From contig CM070624.1 of assembly GCA_036346255.1 (NCBI GenBank), forward strand, positions 22,352,626-22,416,625: a DNA stretch of 64,000 nt, given 5' to 3'. The stretch's first letter is position 1, and each line of letters opens with the position of its first letter. A program made the translations under genes and the position numbers. Below are positions 21,017-33,644 of this stretch, piece by piece. The notes under the pieces were generated by a model. That model made no database searches. It had not been told where the DNA came from and saw only the letters and a list, made by a program, of their open reading frames with translations. The DNA comes from Ampelocalamus luodianensis. Its lineage: Eukaryota > Streptophyta > Magnoliopsida > Poales > Poaceae.

Positions 21017-22920
21017 CTAATCTCTACCATGATCGTGATGGCGCCAACCATCATCGACCTGTGGAGCATCCATGTTTGCAGAATCAAGGTGTGCAACCTC
21101 CTTGCGAACATCTATGTCCTCGAAAGGCTCGACTACCGAGGGTGAATTGAGTTTCTCGAGAAAAACTCTGGGCGGGATGGATGTTCTTGTAGAAGCCATC
21201 CGGGCCAACTGGTCTGCCAGAAAGTTTTCCTTTCTAGAAATATGTTGGATCTGAAAACCGAAGAAATGCTTTTCAAGTTTCCGTACTTCCGCCAGATATG
21301 ATGATATCTTGGTACTAGAGCATTGATACTCTTTCCCTACTTGATTCGCTACTAGTTGAGAATCGTCTTTCACTAGCAATCTGTGAATCCGAGCGAACAA
21401 GCCGCTCGAAGTCCTGCCAGCAAACCTTCGTATTCTGCCACATTGTTAGTAGTAGGAAAGTTTCACTGAATGGCGTACTTTATTTGTTCGCCAGTAGAGG
21501 AAATCAAGATGACCCAGTCCCCGAGCCGTGTAGCATCAAGGAACCGTCGAAATACATTGTTCACTCATCGTGGTGTTCGTATTTGGGCCCTTGGGTGGGT
21601 TCAGGGTTTGTCTATTCGGCAATGAACTCTGCTATTGCCTGGGACTTGATTGATGTTCGTGTGATGAAATGGAGGTCAAACGCCCCAAGCTCAACCGTCC
21701 ATTTTGCTATTCGTTCTCACGACTCCCTATTTCTTAGGACTTAACCAAGAGGATATCCAGTTGCTACGACCACTTTGTGGGCCTGAAAGTAATACCTTAG
21801 TTTCCTTGAAACCATAAGGAGACCGTAGAGCAGCTTTTGTACCTGCGGATACCTTTCTTTTGGTCCATGTAAGACTTCGCTTACGTAATATATCGGTCGT
21901 TGAACATGGTCTCGTTCTACGACCAGTACACCACTAACCGTTTGTGGCGTTGCAGCCATGTAAATTAGCAATGTCTCTCCCAATCTTGGAGAAACTAAGA
22001 TTGGGGGACTCGTACCGTTTTAGTTCTTCGAATGCGCTGCTTGCCTCTTTAGTCCATTCGAAACTTCCATATTTCCGGAGAAGCTTAAAGAAAGGTAGTC
22101 CTTTTTTGCCTAACCGTGCTATGAAACAACTTAGTGTTGCTATACAACCGGTTAGTTTCTGAACTTCCTTCTTTATGGTCGGAGCGCGCATCTGATCGAT
22201 GGCAGCGATTTTCGCTGGGTTTACTTCAATGCCCCTAGCCGAAACTAGGAATTCGAGAAGGTTTCCCGACGAAACTCCGAACACGCATTTCTCTAGATTT
22301 AACTTAAGGTTATGATATCTTAAGTTATTGAAAGTCTCCTGTAGATCTAGAATATGATCGCCGGCGTCGATGCTCTTTACGACCAGATCATCGACGTAGG
22401 CTTCAAGATTCCGACCTATGTGTGAACTAAAGGTCTTTTGCATCAACCTTCGGAATGTTGCACCAGCATTTTTGAGACCAAATGACATCTTTACATAACA
22501 GTAAGTACCATATGGAGTGATGAAGAAAGTTTTCTCTTCATCTTCTTTACTCATATTAATCTGGTGGTACCCTGAGTAAGCATCTAAAAAACTTAATAAC
22601 TCACACCCGGAAGTAGAGTCTACAAGTTGATCGATGCGAGGAAGGGGAAAGTCATCCTTCGGACAAGCTTTATTAAGATCTGTAAAGTCAATACACATTC
22701 GTTATTTTCCATTGGCTTTTCTAACCATTACAGGATTGGCGAGCCACTCTGGGTGGTCAACCTCACGAATGAACCCAACTTTGAGAAGCTTGTCAATCTC
22801 CGACTGGATTGCTTCTTTCCGATCAGATGCAAAGCGCCTTAGCTTCTGCTTGACCGGTTTTTTGTTAGGCTGCAAAGCTAGCCTATGCTCGATCACCTCC
22901 CTGGGGACTCCGGGCATATC
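21017..22920 (-). pseudogene. Gypsy reverse transcriptase and dual RNase H
   Basis: Reverse transcriptase spans about 21940-22917. It has GFIREVDHPEWLANPVMV, CIDFTDLNKACPKDDFPLPR, FLDAYSGYHQI and the catalytic box EAYVDDLVVKS, in which Y-V-D-D supplies two metal-binding aspartates. A premature stop near 22700 splits the finger region from the palm. The connecting RNase H follows (ERDHVQRPIYYVSEVLHG). About 21017-21400 then holds a second, archaeal-type RNase H with KDDSQLVANQV and FQIQHISRKENFLADQLARM. Two RNase H modules in tandem are typical of the Tat lineage. Confidence 0.9.
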
Positions 22921-23052
22921 GGATGTCTGCCAAGCGAATACATCCTGGTTTGCTCGGAGGAAGGAGACGAGCGACTCTTCCTATTTAGGGTTGAGTCCTG
23001 CTCCGACCAGTATCTTGGCACCCTCTGGAGAAGCGCTTTCGTCGAGTTGTGC

Positions 23053-23600
23053 CTACTTTATCTGGTCGGAAGGTTTTGGTGTCATCTTTGGTCTCGAGTG
23101 TTTGACCTGCATGTTAATGGTGTTAGTTCCCCTGGTCGGAAGTTCATCAACCAGTTCTAAACATTTCCGATCGCATGCGTACGCTATTTTTTGATCGCCT
23201 CGGACCGTGATTACACCCTTTGGTCCCAGCATTTTCAAACTCTGATAACCGTAATGCGTGGCTATCAGGAATTTTGCTAAAGCTGGACGACCAAGGATTG
23301 CATTATATGCAGTTTCAAAATTTACCATATCAAATGAAATTTTTTCTGTCCGGAAGTTGTCGGGCTTTCCAAACGTAACCAGTAGGGACAAGTGCCCTAT
23401 TGGCTTGGCGGTAGATCCAGGAACTATGCCGTGTAAGGCATATTTCACAGATTTTACATTGGATTTGGGAATCTGCATGTCTTCCAAAGCACTGGCAAAT
23501 AAAATATTTTAAAAATTGCCCCCATCTATCAAGACCCGATTAACCCTGCAGTTATTAATAGTAGGCTCAACGACAATTGGAAACCTACCTGGTCAAGTCG
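23053..23600 (-). pseudogene. Gypsy aspartic protease region
   Basis: The protease active-site region reads VNRVLIDGG around 23510-23560. It is followed by a stop and then NILFASALEDMQI. Downstream are FDMVNFETAYNAILGRPALA and a KFLIATHYGY segment, the usual end of a Tat-type protease. The D-G-G in place of the common D-G-S/T-G context and the in-frame stop indicate decay. Confidence 0.85.
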
Positions 23601-23869
23601 AAGGAATAGGGCAATCTTCTTTGCTGAAGGAGATTATTGTCTCCGACCACCTTGAAGGTTTAACGGTGATCGAAGGTTCGGTAAGGTTGACTTCTCGCTC
23701 CATGGCTTTCAGGTGACGTCTGGACTCGTACGAAGAGGATCCACCTAAGATCACATCGACAGTGTGCTGAGGTTCTTAGTACTCTATTTCTTTGTCACCA
23801 TCTTTGTCCTTCTTGGAGCTTATTTCCCCGAGCTCTTGTATCGACGGGAGTGGACCTTTACCTGCATAA

Positions 23870-26043
23870 TAATCTTTCAGCTTCTTTTGCTAAGCACGAC
23901 AATTGCGCAAGTCGCGTCCTGCTTGCTGGTGGAGAGAACACCACTTTTTATTTTTCTTGTAATCATTGGTCGGGGCCTTGGCTTTGCCATGACCAAAATA
24001 ATCCTTTCTTCCCTTGGTAAACTTTTCAGGAACAGCAAGAACCTCCTTATTGTTGGTTCTGCCATGCTTCTTTTTCTTGAGAGTCTTCTTTTACTTCTTT
24101 TCTGTCCTATCTAAGCCAGGTTGGGGAATTTTATCTTTTCGATCAATGGCCTCGTTCCACTCGACCGCTTCACTGGCCGTTGCGTACTTGTCAGCCATGT
24201 CGAAGAGCTCAATGGTTGTTCGTGAGGGATGTATAGCTAAATCCTCCATAAACCTTTGATTTCTTAATCCCACTTTGAAGGCTTGGATAACAGAAGATTC
24301 TGCAACCTCCGGTATTGAGTTACAAACCTTGCTAAATCTTTTGATGTACTGTCGGAGAGTCTCGTTAGATTTTTACCGTATTCTATAGAGATCGTCTTCC
24401 TTTCCAAGGTGATCATACGTACCTTGGAAATTTGCAATCAAAAGGTCGCAGAGTTGCTCCCAAGTATACACAGACCCGTGAAAGGTTAAGCAACCATGAT
24501 CGGGCTGATCCTTCTAATACCGTAGGAAGTTAGTTTGCCATTACATTTTCATCACCACTAGCGGCTCTAATAGCGGTGGTATATATCTGGAGAAATTCCA
24601 AAAGATTTTGGGTCCCATTGAATTTATCCATATTGGTCGGTCGGAACCTATTTGGCCAACGCACAGCCTAGAGCCCTGTTGAGAAGGCTCGACAGCTTGT
24701 GATAGTTTTGTGGCGCCTTTTTGAAAAGGTGCCGGATTATAATCGGTTGAAGACCGATTTCTAGGATCAGATTGTCGGTGCTCGGTGTCCGGTCGGTCGT
24801 GGGCGTTACTAGAACGCCTCGACCGCTTGCTCGGTTTAGGTGATGTCGAATATCACGGGTCCAGCGATTGCTCCTCTCGGCGAAGTGAGGTGAGATTCTG
24901 AGCAGTCTCCTCCCCTCATGACTTGTTGGTCGGAATCGTCGAGGTGGTCATGGTATCAGCTGATCCTCAACATGACCATGCAGGCCCCTACTTCGGGGAG
25001 AATGCTGGGACGAAGTCATGGTCTGATTTTGCGGGTGCCTTCGTTCCCGATATGCTTCTGTGCGCTGCATTGTCTGTTGGATAATCTCTGATACTTGACC
25101 TACAAGTTGGGCGAAACCTCGAGCCTCTGCCAAAGCAGGGTCAGAAGTATTTAACATATCTCTAACTCGCTGCAGGTTTTGTATTGTTACCGAAGGTCTC
25201 GAAGGATTTCTGCTAGAAGAAGGTGTCTGATGGCTTGAATCCCCTGATCTCCTGGTCAGTCTTGTCTGGTCCCTTACATTGGTTGGGGCAGGATCGGCGA
25301 GTAAGCGATGGGCGTCCACGGTTCCGTTACCTCCGGCATTTGGTGCTTGACCGCCCGTACCATCTCCATTATTATGTGGTGGCGAGGCAACGTATAGAGG
25401 ACCGTACACAACATTTTGATCTGTATCTCCGATCGCATTGACCTCGTGCTTCCAGCAGTGATCCTCCAATGAGCTTCCGTCGTAATCGATGGAGAGCCTT
25501 TCAGAGCTTGTGCGAGAAGCTTCCACGACGGAGAGCAGTCGATGATCAGCACTTCCTGAGGTTTTCGGAAGGGTCTCAACCTGATCCGGCGAATTGCCGA
25601 TCGAATGCTGAGCCTTATCGTCCCCACTTGGTTTATGACCAATGGAGGTTTCATTGACACCGTCACCAGGTGTCGGTTGGGTCCTGGAATTGCTAGAAGC
25701 CGTCGGTGAGTACCTATCAACCATGATCGCATCAAAGGTATATTGAACCTCGAGTTGCGGTATTGAATTTTCGTCACCTTTTTTGCCGGTCGAAAAGCCC
25801 AGGCTTGCTGAGGCTTTAGGGTGTTTGAACTGATCGGAAGCACTTCCTCTGAAACCGCCACTGATCGTAGCGGTGTATCCTCATCCATCCGGTCGACTTC
25901 GCCGATTTCTGCGATGGGCGAATCGGCGGAGGAGGATGATGAAGAGATTCTGTTTTCCTCCATGGCGCACATGCATGCGTCCATGTCAAGGTTGGCGTAG
26001 TCTGTCAGGTCGAACCAGTTTTCTTCATCCCAACTTCCCGCCA
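23870..26043 (-). pseudogene. Gypsy gag region
   Basis: The likely start is the ATG at 26043 (MAGSWDEENWFDL), followed by an acidic Ser-rich N-terminus. A frameshift near 25700 moves the reading to a Ser/Pro/Asn-rich frame ending near 24948. The retrotransposon gag domain (about 24100-24700) has ANWLPTVLEGSARSWLLNL, RQYIKRFSKVCNSIPEV and FKVGLRNQRFMEDLAI. A zinc-knuckle-like CPFHQQAGHDLRNC lies near 23900. Several stops are present. Confidence 0.8.
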
Positions 26044-26130
26044 TAACCGCATTAGCGATCACAAATGGGGAGTGGACAAAGATTTGATGAGCGGAGTAAT
26101 TATTCCAAGATTCCACGCCGCGCTCCACAC

Positions 26131-26143
26131 GGACGGCGCCAGC
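26131..26143 (-). promoter_or_regulatory. Primer-binding-site-like sequence of the gypsy element
   Basis: Two bases inside the 5' LTR the minus strand reads TGGCGCCGTCCGT. TGGCGCC-type primer sites are common in plant gypsy elements. The tRNA species was not determined. Confidence 0.6.
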
Positions 26144-26145
26144 TG

Positions 26146-26848
26146 TCGACGATCAAGACGTCGATCTTACGAAAAGAAAAGGAGAGAGTGACGTGGAAAA
26201 TCTAGGGTAATAATGGGGCTGCTCTTTTATTAGTATGAACTGGGTTTTACAGGGCATGCCTCCTGACTAGATGATGAACTGCTCCTGTATACACTGAGAA
26301 CACTGCTTGTTCCTTTACAATGTCAGACTTACAACACGAATCTAAGACTTGTGCTTTAGTCTGATGGCTCTATATTGTCTCCTTCTTGCTTCGTCCATGC
26401 TCTATCTTTAAATAGCCCTTGAAGAGGTGGCGGTTACTTCTGGAGAAGGCGTCTGATGTGAAGCGTTGCGACTAGTTGGAGTCAAGTGACGGTTGATGAA
26501 GAATCAACCGTTCAGCGGTTATATGTCTATGAGATATATAACCGCATGGTGGTTATTCATCAGTGCTTCTGGATAAGAACCATTGTATGGTATGGAACAT
26601 GCACGTGTTCCTTTCATCATACGGTAGAGAATATATCTGGAATTAGTTCCAAGTATCAGTCCGTACTTTTTACGAGTAGTTCTCCTGGTCGAGAGCTTGG
26701 CTTAGGCCTTCATCCGACCAAGGTACCCATTATGTAACCTCTGGAATTTCTACGATCAGTGAGGTTGTGCACCTCAGTGGTTACGACTATGAAGACGTAT
26801 GGTCTGTTATGTATTAAAAATAATACATAGAGATTTTAATACTCATCA
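26146..26848 (-). repeat. 5' LTR of the Tat gypsy element
   Basis: On the plus strand it runs from TGTCGACGATCAAGACGTCG to TTTTAATACTCATCA, about 703 bp. Long shared stretches with the other LTR include GGCTGCTCTTTTATTAGTAT. The size difference (703 against 684) shows several indels, so this is not a very recent insertion. Confidence 0.93.
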
Positions 26849-29800
26849 GTATGCCTTTTCAAAGTTAAATGTTGCTAATACCTTCTGAGTGTAGGTTGAC
26901 TGATGTACTAATATTCCTTTAGGGACATGCTCAAGCTGCAAGCCTAAGCAATATTTGGTTTTACTCAAACCTTTCGTTTCGAACTCCGACTCCAGGTAAG
27001 AGCTTGCTTTCTTAATATCCTTCAGGGTTCCGATCATATTCAGATCATCTTCATACACTACGATTATACAAAATCCATCTTGGGATCGTCGTATAAATAC
27101 ACATGGTTTATTCTCATTGTTCGTGTAGCTTTTCTTGCATAGAAAGTCGCTTCAAGTGATTATACCACATTCTGCCTTATTGCTTAAGTTCGTACAATGA
27201 CTTTCTGAGTTTCACACTGTACATATTTATATTTGCTCTATTTTGATTCGGGACAGTGATACATTCAGGTATCTTCATATAAATGTCTGAATCCAATATT
27301 CATAAAGGTATGCTGGTATCCTATCCATCATTTTCACTTCTAACTTCAAATTCACTGCCATTGAGATAAATGTCTAAAGGGAGTTCCGCCCATGACCGGG
27401 GAATAGGTTTATTCATAATCATCTCCTAGACATTCAGTGAAACCTTATACAACAAGCCTTGCTTCTTTTCATTTCTATTTTGAACAAATACCCATTTATG
27501 CCCTACGGGGTGCACAAGGGGGGCTTACAGGACCAAACACCTTTCTTTTATTCGGAGAGAATAATTTAGTTTTTACTGCCTTCTTCCAATCTGATATTTT
27601 CTTTCATTCAGCGAGCGTTGCGGGCTCTGAATCAAGATTGATGATTGTGGCATGTTTCTTTGCAAAGTAAATGTCGACATTGGTTGTTGTCATATTCAAA
27701 GATTCTCCCGAGGTCATAAAGTTTATAGCTATTTCTTCAAGGGGTGATTCTTCTAATGCTTCTACTTGCTCACCGCTGCTTCCAATTACGGGGCAAGTCT
27801 CTTTAATTTTTCAGCTCCGATGTGTGCGCACACATCCATGCTGATGTCTCCCTTTATGGGAATGTTCAATTCTGGTATGCCTTTTCTGAAGGTTTCATAT
27901 CGATGCCAGGTCTCAACTGGCTCCCCTTCTGGTTCTGGGGAACTTCGGTGATCCACTGTGTCAAGTCCATCTTATCCTTTTTCACTAGGCGTCCCCGGTT
28001 ACTTTGGATTCGAGGGACCGGAGTTCTCGTCCTTTTATTCTGAGGCCTCTGGACGGGATTAGGGATACTTTTATTGGTATTTCAACCCTCTCCGATGCAT
28101 TGCTTGCAGGCAAATGCTACTTGGGCACGCTCTTCAAATCACTAAAGTGGTATGGCAGTTGACTCACTAATATTTGCAAATCAATTATCTTCTGGACTTC
28201 AATTGTCTTCTAGACTTCTTTATTTGCTTTACTAGTGCGCGGGTCATATGCATAGATTTCAATTATCTTCTGGATTTGAATTGTCTTCAGGACTTCTCTT
28301 GTCTTCTAGACTTCTCGTGGCTTACCACGTTATTTCCCGGCATTTCCATCAAGGGTTGATTTCCCCTAATGACGGGAAACTAATATCATCTAATATACTA
28401 TCAGCGAATCGGGCATTGTGCAAATCTCCAGTCATAGGGTCCAAATACTTGATTATGGATGTTGTCTCATAACCAACGTATATCCCAAACTTTCAGAGAA
28501 GGCCCATTGCAGTTCGCTGCGGTGGTGGTATAGGTACATAAACTTTACAACCAAACCTGCGGAGATGAGTAGTTTTCGGTGCTGACCCTTGCGCTAGTTG
28601 TATAGGTGGATGGATGTTATAGGCCGACGGTCTAAAATTGATGAGAGCTGCTACGAGCAGGACTGCGTATCCCCAACATGTAGTTGATAAATTACAATTC
28701 TTTAAAGTTCTGCTAGTCCATTCTGGGTGCGAACATGCGGTACAAAATGCTCAACTTTAATTCCCATTTTCATGCAATAATCATCAAATACTTTCGGAGT
28801 AAGTTCTCCGGCGTTGTCCATTCAGGTGGACTTCTCATGATGATCAGGGAAAATATTTCTAACTTAATTATCTGCGAGATTTAGCTATGCAAAAGCGTGA
28901 TTTCTCGTAGACAATAAACATGTGTGCGACCATTTCAAGGAAGCATCGATGAGCACCATAAAATACCTAAAATGACCCTTACAGGGGCTATATAGGACCG
29001 CAAAAGGTCTCCCTGGATACGGTCCAGGAATGCAGGGACTTCATCATTCGTTTTCAGAGCAAAAGGTCTAATAATTAATTTTCCAGTGGCACATGCAGGG
29101 CACACAAAATCTTCCTGATTCGGGAAATTCTTTATATTCATATTATGTCCCTGTGAATGGTTAATTATATCTTTCATTATCCTAAGACCTAGGCGGCATA
29201 ATCTATCATGCTAGAGATAGGTAAGTTCAGAGTTTCTAAATACGGTTTTCAAGGCAGTATAGGCTGTAGGTGCCTTAATATTAGTGTAGTATATCCCAGT
29301 TTCATATGAAAGAAGAGATTCTAATGCTATTTTTCACTTTTTTCATGCTTTGTAATGAGCAGGTATTATGTACCATACTCTTCTTCAGTCTCTACGTGGA
29401 AACTGTTAGCGCAAATATCCTTGAGAGTTCTAGTCGATTCTGGGTACAACAAGTCTTCTTTAATGACCAAAGTTGTGCCCATTGGGAGTATAATTATGGT
29501 CCTTCCTGAGCCTATTATACAAATATCGCTGCCTGCGATTGTCGTAAGACTACCAGCATTCTTGCTGATCGACTGGAAAATTTCTGTTTCTCTTATGATG
29601 GTATTCGTTGTGCCGCTACATGCTAAGCACACTTCCTCTATAGGGCGCCACACACATTCTAATATAATGTACTTTATTAATATGTAGCAGAAAGCAAGCA
29701 ACACATAAATAAAATACTTCAGATATCAGAACGTAACTTGCTATTATAAAGACGAGAAAATAAGTCTTGCAGGACTCATAATAAGAATTTAATACTTTGC

Positions 29801-30240
29801 TCTCCTAGAGCTTGCAACCATTATTCAATAATTCAAAATTCGGCTTCAATTACAAACTACAAGTTTTTATAAAAGATCCGAGTGCAATGTGTGCGCTATA
29901 TCGAATAGGGGCTGCTATGGGCTGTCCACATCCATGAGTGCGACTAACGGCTGTGGACCCTCTGTACCTGCAATGGCGAGGCGTGCCTCATGCTATCATT
30001 TACCCTTCTTCTTAGACTGGAGAGCATCAATAATATGCAACCCACGACCTTACCCTTCTTGCCACTCTTCTTCGTGAGAGGCTTCATCACCTTGTAGCTG
30101 CCAGCAGTGGCTTCATGGCCAACGTTGCTATCAGGTGGCTGTGAGATGTAGTTCTTTCTTAGAACATCATCTTGAGCTTCCGCAACTGCATGATGTCAAT
30201 TAATTCGGCATACTTCATGTAGTTATCTTGACGATAGTTG
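26849..30240 (-). pseudogene. Ty1/copia polyprotein remnant
   Basis: Pieces of a copia polyprotein follow in order on the minus strand. A gag end near 29890-30240 reads EARLAIAGTEGPQPLVALMD. The protease region (29366-29704) has ETEIFQSISKNAGSLTTIAG. The pre-integrase (28935-29177) has FVCPACATGKLIIRPFALKT and DRIQGDL. The integrase C-terminal/hinge lies near 28330-28750 (FGCKVYVPIPPPQRTAMG). Reverse transcriptase pieces end with LNMIGTLKDIKKASSYLESE and LVHQSTYTQKVLATFNFEKAY-like sequence at 26849. Stops and indels are frequent. The frame ends exactly at the gypsy LTR, and no continuation is visible beyond 14869. No LTRs of this element were found. Confidence 0.85.
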
Positions 30241-31728
30241 CGTGCGAATTACACCGCGTTCGGGCGAAAGGTAGAAAGTCTTCTCAATCTTCTGCTCATC
30301 CGTGATTACATTACCACAAAATTGAAGACTGATACAAATTTTATACAAAATCTGGCCATATTAGGTCAGTTCTTCGAATTCCTGATTCGAGATGCCAGTC
30401 ATCTTCATATTCATGCAAAAATTCATAAGATTATTGCTGGTAATTTGCATAAAATGGTTGCAAAATTCTTATAATACTCTTCGAACTCCTGGTTCGTGAT
30501 CCCATATTTTTATGTGCATTATTCATAATTTACTGCTATTTTTAATGATTAAAAGCAATATAAACAATCGCATATAATCAAAACAATAAATGCGATACAT
30601 GCAATGCATAGAAACAACAATAACAAAGTTAAACATGCTTCAAATGCAAAAAAATCGATTCAAAAATTGAATTTTCGAAACCCTTTTCTGCTGGAATGAG
30701 TATTTTCGACGAATTCTGCAATTTTTAGGGGTTAAAACATGAAATATCAGTTCTGAGAGAAAATTCATGTAATTTTCAAATTTCTGAGGAATTATTCTGC
30801 ATGAATATGCATAATTCCGTAAATTTCTCAATTCCAAGGGGTTTTCCGCAAAAAATCAGAATTTTCTACGCGCCCTTGGGCCAGGTCTACCGGCCTGGGC
30901 CCGGTTTCTTAACAGTGTTAACCCTCGGCGACATCCGTGGTGGCGCTGAGAAAAGGAGCCGTTTCTGGAAATAGTTTTCCTGGTATGCCATTTTTGGAAA
31001 TAGAATAAAAAAGGAAAATAGGCACACACAAAAAACAATCCGGCATGGGTTATTGGCAGGTATGCGAACGTTCCATAGTAGGCAGCCTAGAGGAGGCCAT
31101 GGATTTTAGGCCTTTGTGGGTCGAAATGGGTAGGCAATGGGCCGCAGAGGAGACACCTTACTCTAGGCCAGAATGCCAGTGGACTGGCATGGTTGGTTGC
31201 TCTGTTTTCTTCGTTTCTTGCCATTTGCCAACAAGTTGTGCTGAACTGCTCATCCTCTCTCTCACGGACCCACCAGCCCATGTTGGCCATTCTTTGCATG
31301 GACATGTGTTCTGATCGTTTCAGAGTGCACATGAATGTGATACATTTTGTTCGATGACGGTGAAAAAAATGGAAAAAGGAAACAATACAATCCTCCGGCG
31401 TCTACTTCCATGGGAAGCAGAAAACCCAGGTCCACAATAAGTTGCAAGGTTGCAACTATAACGTTCGAAAGAGAGAAAAGAGCGCTGCTAGAGGAAACGG
31501 CATGTGGGCGCAGGCGCAGCCACAGCAAACAACATGTATGTTCACATAAATTGAATTGAATGCATCAAGCAACGATACGTTTGTGGTATTAACCATCGTG
31601 TACAAAGTAGCGAACTTACTACGAGCACCCATCGAATATCTACTCTTACGTTCTTGAACTACGAATCTACTCTTTGTGGGGGGAAGAAACGAGCATCTTC
31701 ACTTGATTTTTGGAGCTTAATCTGCGCG
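30241..31728. other. No gene recognised; AT-rich then mixed
   Basis: Positions 30240-30880 are AT-rich with FEF/NFL-like low-information frames. They could include the leader or LTR of the copia remnant, but no paired end was found. A GC-rich patch at 30865-30960 and an unassigned open frame at 31045-31314 (plus) show no domain. The F-box pseudogene C-terminus begins at its right edge. Confidence 0.35.
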
Positions 31729-32251
31729 TTAGGCTTCACTGCAACAAAAGTAACGGGGGCAGTAGACATGTCTGTCCGAACCGCAGAGCCCTCGGCGGCA
31801 TCTGGACTCGTCGTCGGCAGGGAGCGCGTCGACGAGGTACGGGCGGTAATGGAACGCGACCCGGACGCCGGCAGCGTGGCAGCCCGGCCTGTCCTTGGGA
31901 ATCAAGGGGCCCAAGTACTGCATCTTGGAGCTGCCGAGGTGGTACGCCACGGTCGTCGACGGGTCGGCGAGGAAGATCACCTCCTTGTACGGGTGGAACC
32001 CCATGACGACGAAAAAACACGGCGGCAGAAATCTGCCCCCGCTGCGCTCCTGGTGGCCCGGCTCGAGCACGTTGTCGTCGTCCGAGTTCCAGCCGTCGTC
32101 TTGGTCGCGGTCGGCTTCCTCACTGTGCTCGTCTGCGATGTTGTATAGCATCTGCATTTCCCGGTAATAATTTCCGTCATCCTTGTCATTAGGGGCTTCG
32201 TCCAGCCTCCAAGTTTGCTTGAACTGCATAGACGGCGGCCGATGATTCTTA
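31729..32251 (-). pseudogene. F-box pseudogene, C-terminal segment
   Basis: It encodes the family's acidic linker (DDGWNSDDDNVLEPG) and conserved end: FLPPCFFVVMGFHPYKEVIF, then TTVAYHLGSSKMQYLG. These resemble the C-terminal signature of grass F-box proteins (CF-VLGFHPYKE-VFL and AYHL-SSKVQYLG). The reading reaches its natural region of termination near 31729. Confidence 0.9.
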
Positions 32252-32793
32252 TGTTAGATTAATCTTATTGTTTAGTATTTGTTACAAGTTAGATGTACTC
32301 ACGTGTAGTTGCACATCCTATTGATTTAGAGGCTGCATGGCCGAGTCATGTGTTAGTGGTTAGTGCATGTAGCTGTGAGGACATGAGCATATGCACATTG
32401 CCAAACGTCAGACTAGCTCTAAGTGTGTTCGAGTATGTTGAGAAGGCATGTGTACGTGAGTTGAGTTAGTCCACCTTGAAAGTAGCTATATGCATCCATT
32501 TAGTTGAGTGAGTTGTGACCGAACGTGTGCATGTAGAGGTCACAAGAATAGGACTTGGAGCTTGTGGCGTGAGTTACGGTAGTAGTGGCCACATGCAGCG
32601 TTTTTAGGATCGTGTAGGATGGGTGCATGTGTTTACCTGGTTGTATATTTAAGTTATTGTAATCAGTTGAGCAAGTTGAGTTGAAGAAGCTGCTATGTCT
32701 CTGCGTGAGTGATTTCCAACGCGAGTAAAACCAGTGAGTGCGTGTTCTAAAAAAGAAACGATGAGCGAGTACTCTCCGGGAGTTGGACCAACA
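32252..32793 (+). repeat. 5' LTR of the small LTR retroelement
   Basis: It starts TGTTAGATTAATCTTATTG and ends GGGAGTTGGACCAACA. Followed two bases later by TGGTATCAGAGC. Confidence 0.93.
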
Positions 32794-33644
32794 ATTGGTA
32801 TCAGAGCGGGGTTGTGCCACGCGTAGTGGTGGATCAAGCGAGGCGAGAAGCTATCGCAGCTGACCGTGCGTCGGTCGGATGGCTACGTGCATTCGGGTGG
32901 GCGTGATGGCGTGCGTCGGGCGGAGGTACACGGGCGCCAATGATGAGCCGTCTGTAGCACCATGCGTCTAGGAACACGACGATGGAGGTCTACACAGCCA
33001 TAGTAAGGTGGTTGTGTGCCGGAATCTCACGTGACGTGCGCACTGGCGGTGGTGATGTGATTGCCGCGGAGTAGGCCGACGACGGCAAGCCGGCGGCGGC
33101 AAAGTGAGGCGGTGCGAAGCTATTGGGAAACAAGTTGGTATGAGGCCGATAAACGGCGATGGCATGGAGGATATCGTCGCAAGAAGAATCGGAGGTCAGA
33201 GTCGCCTGGTGAGTCGTGCCACCAGCGACGAAGTTGTGACGGCAAAGAGGTAGCGGTGAAGAGTGGAGGCGGCATGTCTTCCAAATACCTGTTACCAAGG
33301 AGCGTTGTCGACAACCGGCAAGACAAGATGGCATTGGCGGCCATCTCCGTATCTCCGAGAGAAGAACTGCCAGGTGCATGGGCTGTGGTGGAGCCCATGT
33401 TCACGGTCGCTGATGGCGATGGCGAATGTACTATCCCTCAAAAGTGATCGTGTGGTGAGGGAGACTGCATTGTCCCTCAAGGAGTGCACAACATGGTAGA
33501 GAAGCGGCTACGTAGGTTCGATGGCACATAAAGGAAGTTTGTGTTACTAACCTGTGTCGAGTGGAAAGGCAGAACTTCTTGGAGATGCACCAGAAGATTG
33601 GCTTTCGAGTTGTGAAGAAGATGCAACAAGATTAAAGGGGTGAT

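Larger units (their letters stand above)
14869..26848 (-). mobile_element. Ty3/gypsy LTR retrotransposon, Tat lineage, degenerate
   Basis: Two similar LTRs (14869-15552 and 26146-26848) enclose gag, protease, reverse transcriptase, RNase H and integrase, read in that order on the minus strand. This is the Ty3/gypsy order. An extra open reading frame on the opposite strand, between integrase and the 3' LTR, and a second archaeal-type RNase H after the normal one point to the Tat lineage (RIRE2/Grande type). A primer-binding-like TGGCGCCGTCCGT follows the 5' LTR. All coding modules carry stops or frameshifts. The 5-bp flanks (AATAG and GTATG) do not match, so the insertion is not a simple one. 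Confidence 0.93.

Noticed and set aside
30241..31040. LTR of the copia remnant
   Set aside because: A matching second copy could not be found in the window, so no boundary can be supported.
31710..32167. Plus-strand frames opposite the F-box C-terminus
   Set aside because: Shadows. The minus strand carries the conserved FLPPCF...GFHPYKE and AYHLGSSK motifs.
32796..32807. TGGTATCAGAGC as part of a tRNA gene
   Set aside because: It is the primer-binding site after an LTR. No cloverleaf is present. The same applies to 48484-48495.
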